Shown: piece by piece, positions 47,233 through 58,848 of the stretch | Layout: each line of letters opens with the position of its first letter | Position numbering within the stretch: the stretch's first letter is position 1 | Origin: Pseudomonas sp. Bout1 | Lineage (GTDB): Bacteria > Pseudomonadota > Gammaproteobacteria > Pseudomonadales > Pseudomonadaceae | Direction of reading: 5' to 3' | Length of the DNA stretch: 64,000 nucleotides | Assembly (NCBI RefSeq): GCF_034314165.1 | Contig: NZ_JAVIWK010000001.1 | Location: 5,409,001-5,473,000 of the forward strand | Position numbers and translations under genes: made by a program | The notes under the pieces: generated by a model | Told to the model about the DNA's origin: nothing | Databases searched by the model: none | The model's input: only the letters and a program-made list of their open reading frames with translations

Positions 47233-48213
47233 TCAACCGCGCTCGGAGGGCACCGACGACAATTCGAATGGGCTGCTGCTGCGCCGCTGGTTGCGGTCTT
47301 CGCGAGGGGTGGCGCCGAAGAAGTTGCGATAGGCGCTGGAAAAGTGCGGCCCCGAGGAGAAGCCGCAGGACAGGCCGATCTGGATGATCGACTTGCTGGT
47401 TTGCATGAGCATCTGGCGGGCCTTGTTCAGGCGCAGTTCCAGGTAATACTGGCTGGGGACACGATTGAGGTATTGCTTGAAGATCCGCTCGAGCTGTCGT
47501 CGGGACACGCATACGTGCTGGGCAATTTCGTCGGTGGTCAGCGGCTCTTCGATATTGGCTTCCATCAGCAATACGGCCTGGGTCAGCTTGGGATGGCTGG
47601 AGCCCAGGCGGTTTTGCAGCGGGATACGCTGGCGCTCGCCGCCTTCACGGATGCGCTCCACCACCAGTTCTTCCGAGACGGCGCCCGCCAGTTCAGCGCC
47701 GTGGTCACGGGCCAGCACCGCCAGCAACAGGTCGAGTACCGACATGCCACCGCAGGCGGTCAGGCGGTCACGGTCCCAGTCAAACAGATGGCTGGTGGCG
47801 ATGACCTTGGGGAAACGCTCGGCGAAATCATCCTGCCAGCGCCAGTGCACGGCGGCGCGATAACCGTCGAGCAAACCCAGTTGCGCCAACGGATAAACAC
47901 CGGCTGACAAACCGCCAATCACGCAACCTGCCCGAACAAGCTGCTTGAGCGCCGTGCTGAGTTGGGAAGCGATGACGGCAGGCGGCTCATCTGCCAACAA
48001 GAACAGCTTTTGAAAACCTTCCAGCTTGCCCGCCCAAGGTTCACCGGGCAGTTGCCAGGCGCCTTCGATCGGCGGTTCAGCCTGCAAAAACGACAGTTCG
48101 TACACCACGTCCGGATGCACCCGCTGAGCAACGCGCAAGGCCTCCTCAGCCAGCGCAAGCGTCAGTGCTTTAGTGCTGGGCCAAATCAGGAAACCAATTC
48201 GATGGGCAGTCAT
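47233..48213 (-). CDS. argR: Arginine-responsive AraC-type regulator ArgR
   Basis: A 326-aa regulator of the AraC/XylS class, unrelated to E. coli ArgR, that activates arginine uptake and catabolism. The N-domain has a DJ-1/PfpI-like fold (ending IGGLSAGVYPLAQLGLL). The C-terminal HTH pair is TDEIAQHVCVSRRQLERIF and IIQIGLSCGFSSGPHFSSAY. It follows aotP on the same strand, the same order as in P. aeruginosa. Confidence 0.95.
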   Translation of the reverse strand: MTAHRIGFLIWPSTKALTLALAEEALRVAQRVHPDVVYELSFLQAEPPIEGAWQLPGEPWAGKLEGFQKLFLLADEPPAVIASQLSTALKQLVRAGCVIGGLSAGVYPLAQLGLLDGYRAAVHWRWQDDFAERFPKVIATSHLFDWDRDRLTACGGMSVLDLLLAVLARDHGAELAGAVSEELVVERIREGGERQRIPLQNRLGSSHPKLTQAVLLMEANIEEPLTTDEIAQHVCVSRRQLERIFKQYLNRVPSQYYLELRLNKARQMLMQTSKSIIQIGLSCGFSSGPHFSSAYRNFFGATPREDRNQRRSSSPFELSSVPSERG

Positions 48214-48305
48214 GGAGTGCTATCCGAAGCGAAAAACAGTAATGAAGACAAAGGCCAATGCTAGCCCGTAAACCAACACAAATCTCAAAACATATAGAGA
48301 TCTAA

Positions 48306-48393
48306 TGTGGGAGCTGGCTTGCCTGCGATGGCGGCATGTCTGTGCCAGAGAGGCAAACTGACCCACCGCCATCGCAGGCAAGCCAGCTCCCAC
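48306..48393. repeat. REPIN (family A)
   Basis: TGTGGGAGCTGGCTTGCCTG at 48306 and its complement ending at 48393, with GATGGCGG/CCGCCATC inner arms. It lies between aotP and argR. Confidence 0.92.
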
Positions 48394-48458
48394 GGGGATC
48401 GGGGCCAGCCTTAAAGCTGTGAAGCTTGCACTAATTCAGTGCATAAAAGCAGTTCTGT

Positions 48459-49223
48459 TTATTTCAAGCTGCCGGAAAGAAACTGCTGCAAACGCTCGGA
48501 CTGCGGGTTGACCAGCACTTCGCGCGGGTTGCCACGTTCCTCGACAATGCCTTTGTGCAGGAACACCAACTGGTTGGAGACTTCACGGGCAAAGCCCATT
48601 TCGTGAGTCACCACCACCATGGTCCGGCCTTCCTGGGCCAGGTCCTGCATCACCTTGAGCACTTCGCCTACCAGCTCCGGGTCGAGGGCCGAGGTGGGCT
48701 CGTCAAACAGCATCACCTCAGGCTCCATCGCCAGGGCACGTGCAATCGCCACGCGCTGCTGTTCGCCGCCGGACATATGGCCGGGGAACGCATCCTTGCG
48801 ATGGCCCACACCGACTTTAGCCAGGTAGTGCTCGGCCTTTTCCCGGGCGTCTTTTTTCGACATACCGAGCACGTGCACCGGCGCTTCCATGACGTTTTCC
48901 AGAGCCGTCATGTGCGACCACAGGTTGAAGTGCTGGAACACCATCGACAGTCGCGAACGCATGCGTTGCAGCTGTTTAGGGTCTGCGGCCTTCATGGCGC
49001 CGTCCTTGTTGGCCACCAGCTTCAGCTCTTCGTTATTGAGCAGAATCTTGCCGGCGTGGGGTTGCTCCAGCAGGTTGATGCAGCGCAAAAAGGTACTTTT
49101 GCCCGAACCGCTGGACCCGATGATGCTGATCACATCACCGGCCGCGGCGGCCAGGGACACACCTTTGAGCACTTCATGACTGCCATAGCGTTTATGCAGG
49201 TCTTGGACTTCAAGTTTGTACAT
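48459..49223 (-). CDS. aotP: Arginine/ornithine ABC transporter ATP-binding protein
   Basis: A 254-aa ATPase of the polar amino acid importer. Walker [10 protein letters not shown], signature LSGGEQ-type [15 protein letters not shown], Walker [14 protein letters not shown]-loop VVTHEM. ATG 49223 gives the 254-aa length of P. aeruginosa AotP. Confidence 0.96.
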   Translation of the reverse strand: MYKLEVQDLHKRYGSHEVLKGVSLAAAAGDVISIIGSSGSGKSTFLRCINLLEQPHAGKILLNNEELKLVANKDGAMKAADPKQLQRMRSRLSMVFQHFNLWSHMTALENVMEAPVHVLGMSKKDAREKAEHYLAKVGVGHRKDAFPGHMSGGEQQRVAIARALAMEPEVMLFDEPTSALDPELVGEVLKVMQDLAQEGRTMVVVTHEMGFAREVSNQLVFLHKGIVEERGNPREVLVNPQSERLQQFLSGSLK

Positions 49224-49250
49224 GCGGTCGGTTCTCACAAAAACAGTTGG

Positions 49251-50363
49251 TCAGTCGTTGAGCAAGCGCCCGTGCCGCAGCGCGTCGCGCCCCGCCACCT
49301 TGGCCAGCCAGAAACCCGCTTGGGCATAACGTAGCCGTTCAACGGCAAACAACACCCCAGGCGTACCCGCGCACACAATGCTGACGCGGTCGGACAAGGG
49401 ATCGATCACTTCAAATATCGGGTCGCCGGTTTCCACCACATCACCGGCTTTACGCAGGTAACTGATCACGCCGGCGTGGGGCGCAAACAACAATTCGGTG
49501 CCTTCAAAGGGCAGGCCTTCGCAGGGTTCGTGTTGCGGCGCGGGCCATTCACCACGGATCAAGCCCTGCTCGGCAAGAAACGCCAGGATGCCCTCGGCGT
49601 GGAAAATCGCTTCGTCACGCCCCGTATCGGCCTGGCCGCCCAGCTCCAGCGTCGTGGCCAGGCATGCCAACGGAACCTGCGCCTCGGGGAACGCCCGGGA
49701 CAAGCGCAACCACGGCAGCGAACAGGCTTCGTCAAACGAGCTGCCGCCGGAGTCTTCCGCCAGCAGGCCGACCTTCACATTCAGGTGCGCCGACAGCGAA
49801 CGCCACTGCGGCCAGTGTTGCGGCAGCGCGTACATGTGCAGCGCGGCCTCGGCATCGCAATGCAAGTCGAGGACCACGTCGGCGGTGCACGCATGGTTCA
49901 GCAACACCCGCTGCATGCCTTGCATCTGGCTGCTTGGCGCCGGCAAGGCGTTAAGCGCATCGGTCATGGCCTGGCGGATCAGCCGGACGTTGGCATGGGG
50001 ATCATCCCCAAGCTTATCCTTGAGCAACTCGGCAACCGGCTCGCTCAACTCGACGAAATCCCGGTTGAAATTCTTGCCACTGCCGATCTCGAAACGGCCC
50101 TGGTGACTGCCTTGCAGCAGTTGCCCCAGGCCCATCGGATTGGCGACCGGCACCAGCTCGATAACGCCGTTGAGGGCGCCCTGCTGCTCCAGTTCGGCCA
50201 GGCGTTTTTTCAGCTCCCAGGCGGCGCGCATGCCGGGCAACTCGTCGGCGTGCAGGCTGGCCTGGATATAAGCCTTGCGCTCGCCGCTGCCGAAACGGAA
50301 CACCGTCAGTTGGCGCTCGCAACCCAGGTGACCCCAGGGCAACAGGTGATCGATACGTTCCAT
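49251..50363 (-). CDS. aotO: AotO, succinylglutamate desuccinylase/aspartoacylase-family protein
   Basis: A 370-aa M14-like protein in the aot transport operon. Zinc-site motifs are present: QASLHADELPG (His, Glu) and VVLDLHCDAEA (His). The C-terminal part (FAPHAGVISYLRKAGDVVETGDPIFEVIDP) resembles a biotinyl-like barrel common in this subfamily. In P. aeruginosa aotO is dispensable for uptake, and its substrate is not known. Confidence 0.9.
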   Translation of the reverse strand: MERIDHLLPWGHLGCERQLTVFRFGSGERKAYIQASLHADELPGMRAAWELKKRLAELEQQGALNGVIELVPVANPMGLGQLLQGSHQGRFEIGSGKNFNRDFVELSEPVAELLKDKLGDDPHANVRLIRQAMTDALNALPAPSSQMQGMQRVLLNHACTADVVLDLHCDAEAALHMYALPQHWPQWRSLSAHLNVKVGLLAEDSGGSSFDEACSLPWLRLSRAFPEAQVPLACLATTLELGGQADTGRDEAIFHAEGILAFLAEQGLIRGEWPAPQHEPCEGLPFEGTELLFAPHAGVISYLRKAGDVVETGDPIFEVIDPLSDRVSIVCAGTPGVLFAVERLRYAQAGFWLAKVAGRDALRHGRLLND

Positions 50364-50364
50364 A

Positions 50365-51063
50365 TCAATGCTTCCGTGGAGCCAGGTAGCTCAACCAGCG
50401 GCCTTCGGCCAGCTTGAACAGGCGCACCAGGATAAAGGTCAGGCACAGGTAGAACGCACCGGCGGTGATATAGGCTTCGAACGGCAAGTAATACTGGGCG
50501 TTCACCGTGCGCGCGGCGCCGGTGATATCGATCAGGGTGACGATGGAGGCCAGGCTGGTGGTCTGGAGCATCATGATCACTTCGTTGCTGTATTGCGGCA
50601 GCGCCCGGCGCAGGGCCGACGGCAGCAAAATCCGGCGATACAGCTTGTAGCGCGACATGCCCATGGCCTTGGCCGCTTCGATCTCGCCATGGGGCGTGGC
50701 CTTGAGGCTGCCGGCGATGATTTCGGCGGTGTAGGCGCTGGTGTTCACGGCAAACGCCAGGCACGCACAGAAGGTCGCGCTGGACAGCAGCGGCCACAGG
50801 AAGCTTTCACGCACCGCTTCGAACTGGGCCAGGCCGTAGTAGATCAAAAACAGCTGCACCAGCATCGGCGTGCCGCGAATCACGTAGGTGTAGAGCCAGG
50901 CCACACCGTTGACGACCGGCTGCTTGGACACGCGCATCAGGCCCAGGGGCAAGGCTGCGAGCAAGCCGAAGAACAGCGAAATGGCCAGCAGTTTCAGGGT
51001 GGTCAGCAAGCCGCCGAGGTACAGCGGCATGGCCTCCCAGATGACGTTGTAGTCGAAGATCAT
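50365..51063 (-). CDS. aotM: Arginine/ornithine ABC transporter permease AotM
   Basis: A 232-aa HisM-type permease with about five membrane segments and the EAA loop (EIEAAKAMGMSRYKLYRRILLPSALRRALP). It overlaps aotQ by 4 nt. Confidence 0.95.
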   Translation of the reverse strand: MIFDYNVIWEAMPLYLGGLLTTLKLLAISLFFGLLAALPLGLMRVSKQPVVNGVAWLYTYVIRGTPMLVQLFLIYYGLAQFEAVRESFLWPLLSSATFCACLAFAVNTSAYTAEIIAGSLKATPHGEIEAAKAMGMSRYKLYRRILLPSALRRALPQYSNEVIMMLQTTSLASIVTLIDITGAARTVNAQYYLPFEAYITAGAFYLCLTFILVRLFKLAEGRWLSYLAPRKH

Positions 51064-51749
51064 AGATCAGCCGCCTTTACGCCTACCGAGTAGCGCTTCT
51101 CAAGATGACGCAGGGCCAGTAACGACACGCTGGTGATCACCAGGTACATCGCCGCCACCGCGAGGAAGAAGGTAAAAGGCTCGCGGGTGGCGTCTGCCGC
51201 CTGCTTGGCCTTGAACATCATGTCTTGCAGGCCCACCACCGAGATCAGTGCGGTGGCCTTGGTCAGTACCAGCCAGTTGTTGGTAAACCCGGGGATCGCC
51301 AGCCGAATCATCTGCGGCACCATCACCCGGAAAAACACCTGGAACGGGCTCATGCCATAAGCCATGCCGGCTTCGGCCTGGCCCTTGGGAATGGCCATGA
51401 AGGCGCCACGGAAAGTTTCCGAAAGGTAGGCGCCAAAGATGAAACCCAGGGTGCCGATACCGGCGGCCAAGGGGTTCAAGTCAATATAGTCGTCGTAGCC
51501 CAGCAGGGGCGCGACGCGGTTAAGCAGGTCCTGACCGCCGTAGAAAATCAGCAGGATCAGCACCAGGTCGGGGATCCCGCGGATCACCGTGGAGTACAGG
51601 TCGCCCAGCCAGGCCAACCAGCGCACCGGCGAGAGGCGCAACGCGACCCCGATCAGACCCAGAACAATGGCCAGGGCCATGGACGACAAGGCGAGCTGAA
51701 GCGTCAACCATGCGCCATCGAGGATGACAGCCCCGTAGCCTTTCAACAT
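51060..51749 (-). CDS. aotQ: Arginine/ornithine ABC transporter permease AotQ
   Basis: A 229-aa HisQ-type permease. The EAA loop is GQAEAGMAYGMSPFQVFFRV, followed by MVPQMIRLAIPGFTNN, with five hydrophobic segments. It pairs with AotM. Confidence 0.95.
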   Translation of the reverse strand: MLKGYGAVILDGAWLTLQLALSSMALAIVLGLIGVALRLSPVRWLAWLGDLYSTVIRGIPDLVLILLIFYGGQDLLNRVAPLLGYDDYIDLNPLAAGIGTLGFIFGAYLSETFRGAFMAIPKGQAEAGMAYGMSPFQVFFRVMVPQMIRLAIPGFTNNWLVLTKATALISVVGLQDMMFKAKQAADATREPFTFFLAVAAMYLVITSVSLLALRHLEKRYSVGVKAADL

Positions 51750-51840
51750 GATTCAGGTCCTCGAAAAGGGGGATGAAAAAATGGCGCAAACTTCAGAGAC
51801 CCTGTTGCTTGCGCCATTGCGGACAGACAGCTGCGACGAT

Positions 51841-52632
51841 TTACTTGGCGGCAGTTTCCGGGCCGTAAATGTCGAAGTTGAAGTACTTGTCCTGGATGGC
51901 CTTGTACTTGCCGTTGGCACGGATCGCAGCGATGGCTGCGTTGATGCGGTCCAGGTTTTCCTTGTCGCCTTTGCGTACCGCGATGCCGATGCCGTCGCCG
52001 AAGTACTTGGCGTCGGTGAAGGCCGGGCCGGTGAACGCGTAGCCTTTACCGGCTGGCGTGTCGAGGAAGCCTTCCTGCAACAGGGTAGCGTCGGCTACGG
52101 TGCCATCAAGGCGACCGGCTTCCACGTCCAGGTAGATTTCGTTCTGCGAGCTGTAAGGAACGATGGTGGCGCCTTTAGGGGCCAGGACTTCCTTGGCGAA
52201 ACGGTCGTGGATCGAACCACGTTGCACGCCGATCTTCTTGCCCTTCAGTTCATCCAGGCTGTCAGTGACCGCAGTGCCTTCCTTCAACACCAGGCGAGCC
52301 GGGGTGAGGTAGTAACGGTTGGTGAAGTCCACGGACTTCTTGCGGTCTTCAGTGATGGACATCGAAGACAGGATGGCGTCGATCTTGCGCACTTTGAGTG
52401 CCGGGATCAGGCCGTCGAATTCTTGCTCGACCCAGGTGCACTTGACCTGCATCTGCTCGCACAGGGCGTTGCCGATGTCGTAGTCAAAACCGACGATGCT
52501 GCCATCCGGAGCCTTGGAGGCAAACGGAGGGTAAGCCGCTTCAATACCAATCTTCAGTGGCTTGCCTTCGGCGAAAGCCTGCATGGACAGCACGGACAGC
52601 GCCAGGGCGCCCAACAGCACGAGTTTCTTCAT
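51841..52632 (-). CDS. aotJ: Arginine/ornithine-binding periplasmic protein AotJ
   Basis: A 263-aa solute-binding protein (SBP family 3). The signal peptide is [21 protein letters not shown] with cleavage before EGK. The family signature [18 protein letters not shown] follows at about 47. ATG 52632 has GGAG 9 nt upstream. It is the first gene of aotJQMOP-argR. Confidence 0.96.
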   Translation of the reverse strand: MKKLVLLGALALSVLSMQAFAEGKPLKIGIEAAYPPFASKAPDGSIVGFDYDIGNALCEQMQVKCTWVEQEFDGLIPALKVRKIDAILSSMSITEDRKKSVDFTNRYYLTPARLVLKEGTAVTDSLDELKGKKIGVQRGSIHDRFAKEVLAPKGATIVPYSSQNEIYLDVEAGRLDGTVADATLLQEGFLDTPAGKGYAFTGPAFTDAKYFGDGIGIAVRKGDKENLDRINAAIAAIRANGKYKAIQDKYFNFDIYGPETAAK

Positions 52633-52729
52633 CTTGGGACTCCATCGGTATAGGGCAAAACAGCAGTATGAGCCAGAGCCCACGATGCGACTGAGTGAAA
52701 CCGAATAGCGTTGCTGCGTCCTGCGCCAG

Positions 52730-52805
52730 TTTCACATCGGCGACGACGAGCGAGTGATCGGCATTCTAACGACAGGCCGGAAGCCGATATTTCCTCAATG
52801 CGACA
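52730..52805 (-). promoter_or_regulatory. ArgR half-sites upstream of aotJ
   Basis: TT-N8-GCGACA at 52790-52805 is perfect, and TT-N8-GCGACG at 52730-52745 has one mismatch. Same orientation as the sites before aruC; they lie 98-173 bp before the aotJ start codon. Confidence 0.55.
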
Positions 52806-53146
52806 ACAATTTACAGATGCACCGAGAAAGCGGTTCCAGCACATTGACAGCCCCTGGATTTTATGCAGAGGCAAAAGATGTTAAACCAGTTAACGCTGCA
52901 AATTGCGGGCCTATTATTCGCAAACCCTTCTAGCACGGCAAGTGTAGCGTTTGATCTAATTTTACAGGGTGTCTAAAACGCGGGTTTTAGGGGCACCGGC
53001 GTAGCACTTTGCCTCATGTTTGGGCGTGGGGTTACACATTTGCAGGGGTCGGTAACATTCTGAAACTTCCTACGACACAATCCGATATTTATTGGCCTTG
53101 TGTAAGTCGCTCCATTGGATGAACGGCGGTGGAATGCAGTCGGCTG
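52806..53146. other. Intergenic region between aotJ and the REP cluster
   Basis: No gene or RNA recognised in these 340 bp; the AT-rich part near 52890-52970 may hold promoter elements further upstream of aotJ. Confidence 0.4.
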
Positions 53147-53341
53147 TGGGAGCGGGCTTGCTGGGGGTGGGGGGGCTTGCTGTGGTGAGGGGGCTTGTCC
53201 CCCGCCGGGTTCACCATAGATTGATGGGGCTGCTTCGCAGCCCAGCGCGGGGCAAGCCCGCTCACCACAGCAAGCCCGCTCACTACAGCAAGCCTGCTCA
53301 TTACAGCAAGCCTGCTCACCACAGCAAGCCCGCTCCCACAG
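53147..53341. repeat. REP cluster with 18-bp tandem repeats
   Basis: An inverted array: TGTGGGAGCGGGCTTGCTG at the left, GTGGGAGCGGGCTTGC complements at the right, and an inner GGGGCTGCTTCGCAGCCC hairpin. From 53252 the unit GCAAGCCCGCTCACCACA repeats head to tail four times with small changes plus a partial fifth copy (53324-53341). Short unit and lack of spacers exclude CRISPR. Confidence 0.88.
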
Positions 53342-53369
53342 TTGATTTTTGGTGTTTTTGTGGGCGCAC

Positions 53370-53404
53370 AAAAAAGCCCCACCCGGCCTACGCCGAATGG
53401 GGCT
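53370..53404 (-). terminator. Terminator of acs
   Basis: AGCCCCA...TGGGGCT with an inner GGCC/CGGC stem and six T on the minus strand, 18 nt after the acs stop codon. Confidence 0.85.
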
Positions 53405-53422
53405 CTGCCCCACAAACCCGCC

Positions 53423-55378
<1,956 letters not shown>

Positions 55379-55772
55379 CTTTCTTACCTCGGTGACATAG
55401 TTGTTGTTGTATGGCCCTGTTGTAGCCGGGCCGGGCCTATAGAACCATTCGACGATGGTAGTAACAAGCCCCTACAAATTGCCCTCCTATACCCCGGCGG
55501 CGCTCTGGCCCGCGGCCTGTGGCGCTTTGCAGGTTTCTGAAAAAACCTTCATTTCGCGATTGTTACAAAAACCACCAATAGTGTTTATCAAAAGCACGGG
55601 TATATGAATATAACCCGCACGCCTAAAATCAACCTCGCCATCAAGGCACCGTGATTAACAACGTAACAGCCCCCACGAAGGCATCGTTAATCCGAACTTC
55701 CCAATCAAGTTACACACGTGGCCTCACAAGGGCCCCGTGACCCCTTTCGACCACCAAAAGGTAAATAGTCAA
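55379..55772. other. Shared upstream region of acs and the DUF2790 gene
   Basis: 394 bp with no gene. It becomes AT-rich from about 55540 (TTGTTACAAAAACC and so on). It must hold both divergent promoters; no single site could be assigned with confidence. Confidence 0.4.
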
Positions 55773-56042
55773 ATGAAAGCGTTATTAGTTATGGCCCTTA
55801 GCAGCTTGTGCGCCACCGCCGCCCTGGCCGACGAAGCCCCGACTGACGTAGCCAGCCAGAGCACTCCGATTGTTGAAGACTACACCTACAGCACCCACCT
55901 GGACGTTGCCAAAGTATTGTCCATGAGTGAAGTTCCGGATGTATGCCAAGTTGTACCGGTAAAAATGGAATATGAAGACTCGCAAGGTCAGCGTCATATT
56001 CTTCAATATCAAGTGATGGGTAACGGTTGCTCTAACGGGTAA
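55773..56042 (+). CDS. DUF2790-family small periplasmic protein
   Basis: An 89-aa protein. The signal peptide is MKALLVMALSSLCATAALA with cleavage before DEAP. The mature part has the DUF2790 pattern: YTYSTHLDVAKVLSMSEVPDVCQVVPVKMEYEDSQG and a final Cys in GNGCSNG, so one disulphide is likely. This family is common and multi-copy in Pseudomonas; its role is unknown. ATG 55773 has AAGG upstream. Confidence 0.85.
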   Translation: MKALLVMALSSLCATAALADEAPTDVASQSTPIVEDYTYSTHLDVAKVLSMSEVPDVCQVVPVKMEYEDSQGQRHILQYQVMGNGCSNG

Positions 56043-56185
56043 TAACTTCGTTAGTTGCCATTCACTCAGATCTTATTCGCCGCAAGAAATCGTTCTTGCG
56101 GCAAAGAGCTGGCTTCTCCCCCATCGTTTGAATCGAATGCTACGATTGTGGCGCCGCCACCTCACCTGCACAGCAGGATTCATTC

Positions 56186-57049
56186 ATGCGAGCCAGTTTC
56201 GAAAAAATTCCGACCGAGGCGAACACCTCCTGGACCCTGCTGAACAGGCGTCTACCGGAGGCGATTCCGTTTGAATGGCATCACCATCCCGAATACGAAC
56301 TGACCCTCACCCTGAACAGCCGCGGGCACCGCTATATCAGCAACGATGTGGCGCTGTACGATGATGGCGACCTGGTGCTGGTGGGCCCGAACGTGCCGCA
56401 TAGCTGGTCTTCTGCCGAGCTGATCGACCCTGCCAAACCGCACATTGCCTTGGTCATCTGGTTTTCCGAGGCCTGGGCGGATTCGCTGGTGCAGTTGTTT
56501 CCGGAGATGGCATCGACGCGCGCACTGTTGGTTGCAGCGCGGCAGGCACTGAGCTTCAGTGACGCTACGTCCCGGGCACTGCGGCCGGTGATCGAAGCCA
56601 TGGTCGAGCAAGACGCCTCCCAGCGGCTGATCTCGTTGCTCACCGTGCTCAACACATTGTCCCGGGACGTCGCCGCGCAGCCTATTGCGATAGAAGTTGC
56701 GACGCCACACATCACGGAAGACGCACGCATCCGCCGCGTCCTGGACCACTTGCACGGCCACTATGCGCAACCTGTGGGCATTCCCGAATTGGCACAAATG
56801 GCCTGCGTCAGCGTCTCCGCCTTCCACCGAATGTTCCGCAAACACACACGCTGCACGGCACTGGACTACATCGTTCGGCTGCGTATCGGACACGCCTGTG
56901 CGCTGTTGATGCAGGGCAACCTGGCGGTCAGCGCAATTTCCGAACAGGTTGGTTATGCATCCCAGGCGTTGTTCAATCGGCAGTTCAAGGCGCACAAGGG
57001 CATGACGCCTTCACAATTTCGGGTTCAGCACGGCCATCACTTTCAATAA
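56186..57049 (+). CDS. AraC-family regulator with cupin N-domain
   Basis: A 287-aa regulator. The cupin-type sensor (about 20-130) has FEWHHHPEYELTLTLNSRG, typical of sugar or carboxylate sensors. The AraC HTH domain (about 185-280) has IPELAQMACVSVSAFHRMF and VSAISEQVGYASQALFNRQF. It is followed 130 bp later, on the same strand, by a DUF1479 gene, the likely target. Confidence 0.88.
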   Translation: MRASFEKIPTEANTSWTLLNRRLPEAIPFEWHHHPEYELTLTLNSRGHRYISNDVALYDDGDLVLVGPNVPHSWSSAELIDPAKPHIALVIWFSEAWADSLVQLFPEMASTRALLVAARQALSFSDATSRALRPVIEAMVEQDASQRLISLLTVLNTLSRDVAAQPIAIEVATPHITEDARIRRVLDHLHGHYAQPVGIPELAQMACVSVSAFHRMFRKHTRCTALDYIVRLRIGHACALLMQGNLAVSAISEQVGYASQALFNRQFKAHKGMTPSQFRVQHGHHFQ

Positions 57050-57177
57050 GCCGATTCTTCTACACGCCTTATTACGAACGCCATAATCGTATTACTCAAC
57101 GCGCCAAATCAGGCTGCCGCCCGAGCAGGCTGGAGTGGTTCCATACCTGTATGCACAACAACAATACAGGTCACCCC

Positions 57178-58431
57178 ATGAGCAACTACCACGCCTTCGA
57201 ATGTGCCGAGCTGCCGGACGACTACAAGCGCAGCATCGTCGCGATGAAAAAGGCATTGCGCGCGCAAATCGGCGATGTGTCCGCGCTGTTTGCCGAGGTC
57301 AGCGAGTTTATCTGCGGTGAAATCGCCTCGATCAAGGCTACTACCGCCTGGCCCGAGCTCGACTTTGAGACCATCGCCAACGGCCGGGTCACCGAAGAAC
57401 AACGAGCCCTCATCAAACGCCGAGGCTGCCTGGTGATCCGCAACCACTTCCCCCGCCAGCAAGTGCTCGGGTGGGACAAAAGCCTGCTGGACTACCTCGA
57501 CCACAACCATTTCGACGAGGTCTACCGCGGCCCGGCCGACAACTTCTTCGGCAACCTAGAAGCCTCACGCCCGGAAATATTCCCCATTTATTGGTCCGAC
57601 GCCCAGATGCAGGTGCGCCAACACGAACGCATGGGCGCCGCACAGTCATTCCTCAACCGCCTGTGGACCATCAACTCCCAGGGCCGGCAATGGTTCGACC
57701 CTGACATCAATGCGCTGTACCCCGACCGCGTGCGCCGCCGCCCACCCGGCACCACCTCCAAAGGGCTTGGCCCGCACACCGATTCCGGCGCGCTGGAACG
57801 CTGGCTGCACCCCGCCTACCTCAAGGTGTTCGACAAAATCTACTGCAACGACTTCAAGTCGTACGACCCATGGGACGCCGCGCATCGCACCGAAGTCGAT
57901 GAATATGCCTACAAGGACACGGTGAAATGCTCCGCCTTCCGCACCTTCCAGGGCTGGACCGCGCTGTGCGACATGCAGGCCGACCAAGGCGTGCTGCATA
58001 CGCTGCCGATCCCCAAGGCCATGGCCTACCTGCTGCTGCGCCCGTTGCTGGACGACGCTCCCGAAGATGAACTGTGTGGCGTTGCGCCGGGCAAGGTGTT
58101 GCCCATCTCAGAAAAATGGCACCCGTTGCTGGTCCAGGGCATGACCCCGATTCCGGACGTGCAGGCCGGCGACTCGGTGTGGTGGCACTGCGACCTAATC
58201 CACAGTGTCGCCCCCGTCGAAAACCAACAGGGCTGGGGCAACGTGATGTACGTGCCCGCCGCGCCCATGTGCCCGAAAAACCGGCGGTACGCCAAGGATG
58301 TGCTTCGGGCGTTCGAGCAAGGGGTTTCGCCGGGTGACTTTGCCCGGGAGGACTATGAAAGGGACTGGGGTGACCGCTTCATGAAATCGCAATTGAATGC
58401 GCCGGGCCGTAAAGGGTTGGGGCTGGAATAA
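57178..58431 (+). CDS. DUF1479/YbiU-family protein, probable Fe(II)/2-oxoglutarate dioxygenase
   Basis: A 417-aa cytosolic protein. An HTD motif (GLGPHTDSGALERW, about 197-210) and a distal His (HCDLIHSVAPVEN) fit the 2-His-1-carboxylate iron facial triad of 2OG oxygenases. The substrate is not known. ATG 57178 with AGGT upstream is preferred to ATG 57151. It lies downstream of an AraC regulator that may control it. Confidence 0.8.
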   Translation: MSNYHAFECAELPDDYKRSIVAMKKALRAQIGDVSALFAEVSEFICGEIASIKATTAWPELDFETIANGRVTEEQRALIKRRGCLVIRNHFPRQQVLGWDKSLLDYLDHNHFDEVYRGPADNFFGNLEASRPEIFPIYWSDAQMQVRQHERMGAAQSFLNRLWTINSQGRQWFDPDINALYPDRVRRRPPGTTSKGLGPHTDSGALERWLHPAYLKVFDKIYCNDFKSYDPWDAAHRTEVDEYAYKDTVKCSAFRTFQGWTALCDMQADQGVLHTLPIPKAMAYLLLRPLLDDAPEDELCGVAPGKVLPISEKWHPLLVQGMTPIPDVQAGDSVWWHCDLIHSVAPVENQQGWGNVMYVPAAPMCPKNRRYAKDVLRAFEQGVSPGDFAREDYERDWGDRFMKSQLNAPGRKGLGLE

Positions 58432-58848
58432 GCGCCGCGCCAGCGCATCGAAACAAACGCCTACCGCCCGTCAAAAAAATCCAAGCCAGGCAAAGCCTTG
58501 TAAACCCGGACCTTGGCTGCAAACACCACCATTTTGGCCGCTCACCGAGGCCATCCGCCGCAACACAAAGTCGAATTTTTCCCTATAATGCGCGGGTAAA
58601 TCGGGCCTGCAATATCCCTTTACACTGGGATGAAGAGCCAGACCTGAGGCCCCCGCTGGAGCTCGCAAGCATCGCTCCGCCCCTCAAGCCTCAAGCAGAA
58701 CACCCGTAACCCCTGATTCCGTTTAATGCGTGCGCTAGCTGCAACAAACGATTCCTTAAGATCCACCGCGGCCTTTGGGCCTTGTGAACACCCAACCATC
58801 CGGTTTCACACGGGCACCTTAGAGCCCTCACGCAGGAGACGACACGTC
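58432..58848 (+). other. nrdB upstream region
   Basis: 417 bp without a credible gene. A TATAAT at 58584-58589 may be a -10 element, but the -35 is poor. No pair of NrdR boxes like that before nrdA was found. Confidence 0.4.

Noticed and set aside
53252..53341. Possible CRISPR array
   Set aside because: Units are 18 bp head to tail without spacers and match the REP arm; no cas genes nearby.
52973..53413. A frame with repeated Cys-Cys-x-Glu-x-Ala units
   Set aside because: The pattern is only the translation of the 18-bp tandem REP repeats and the acs terminator; no ribosome site.
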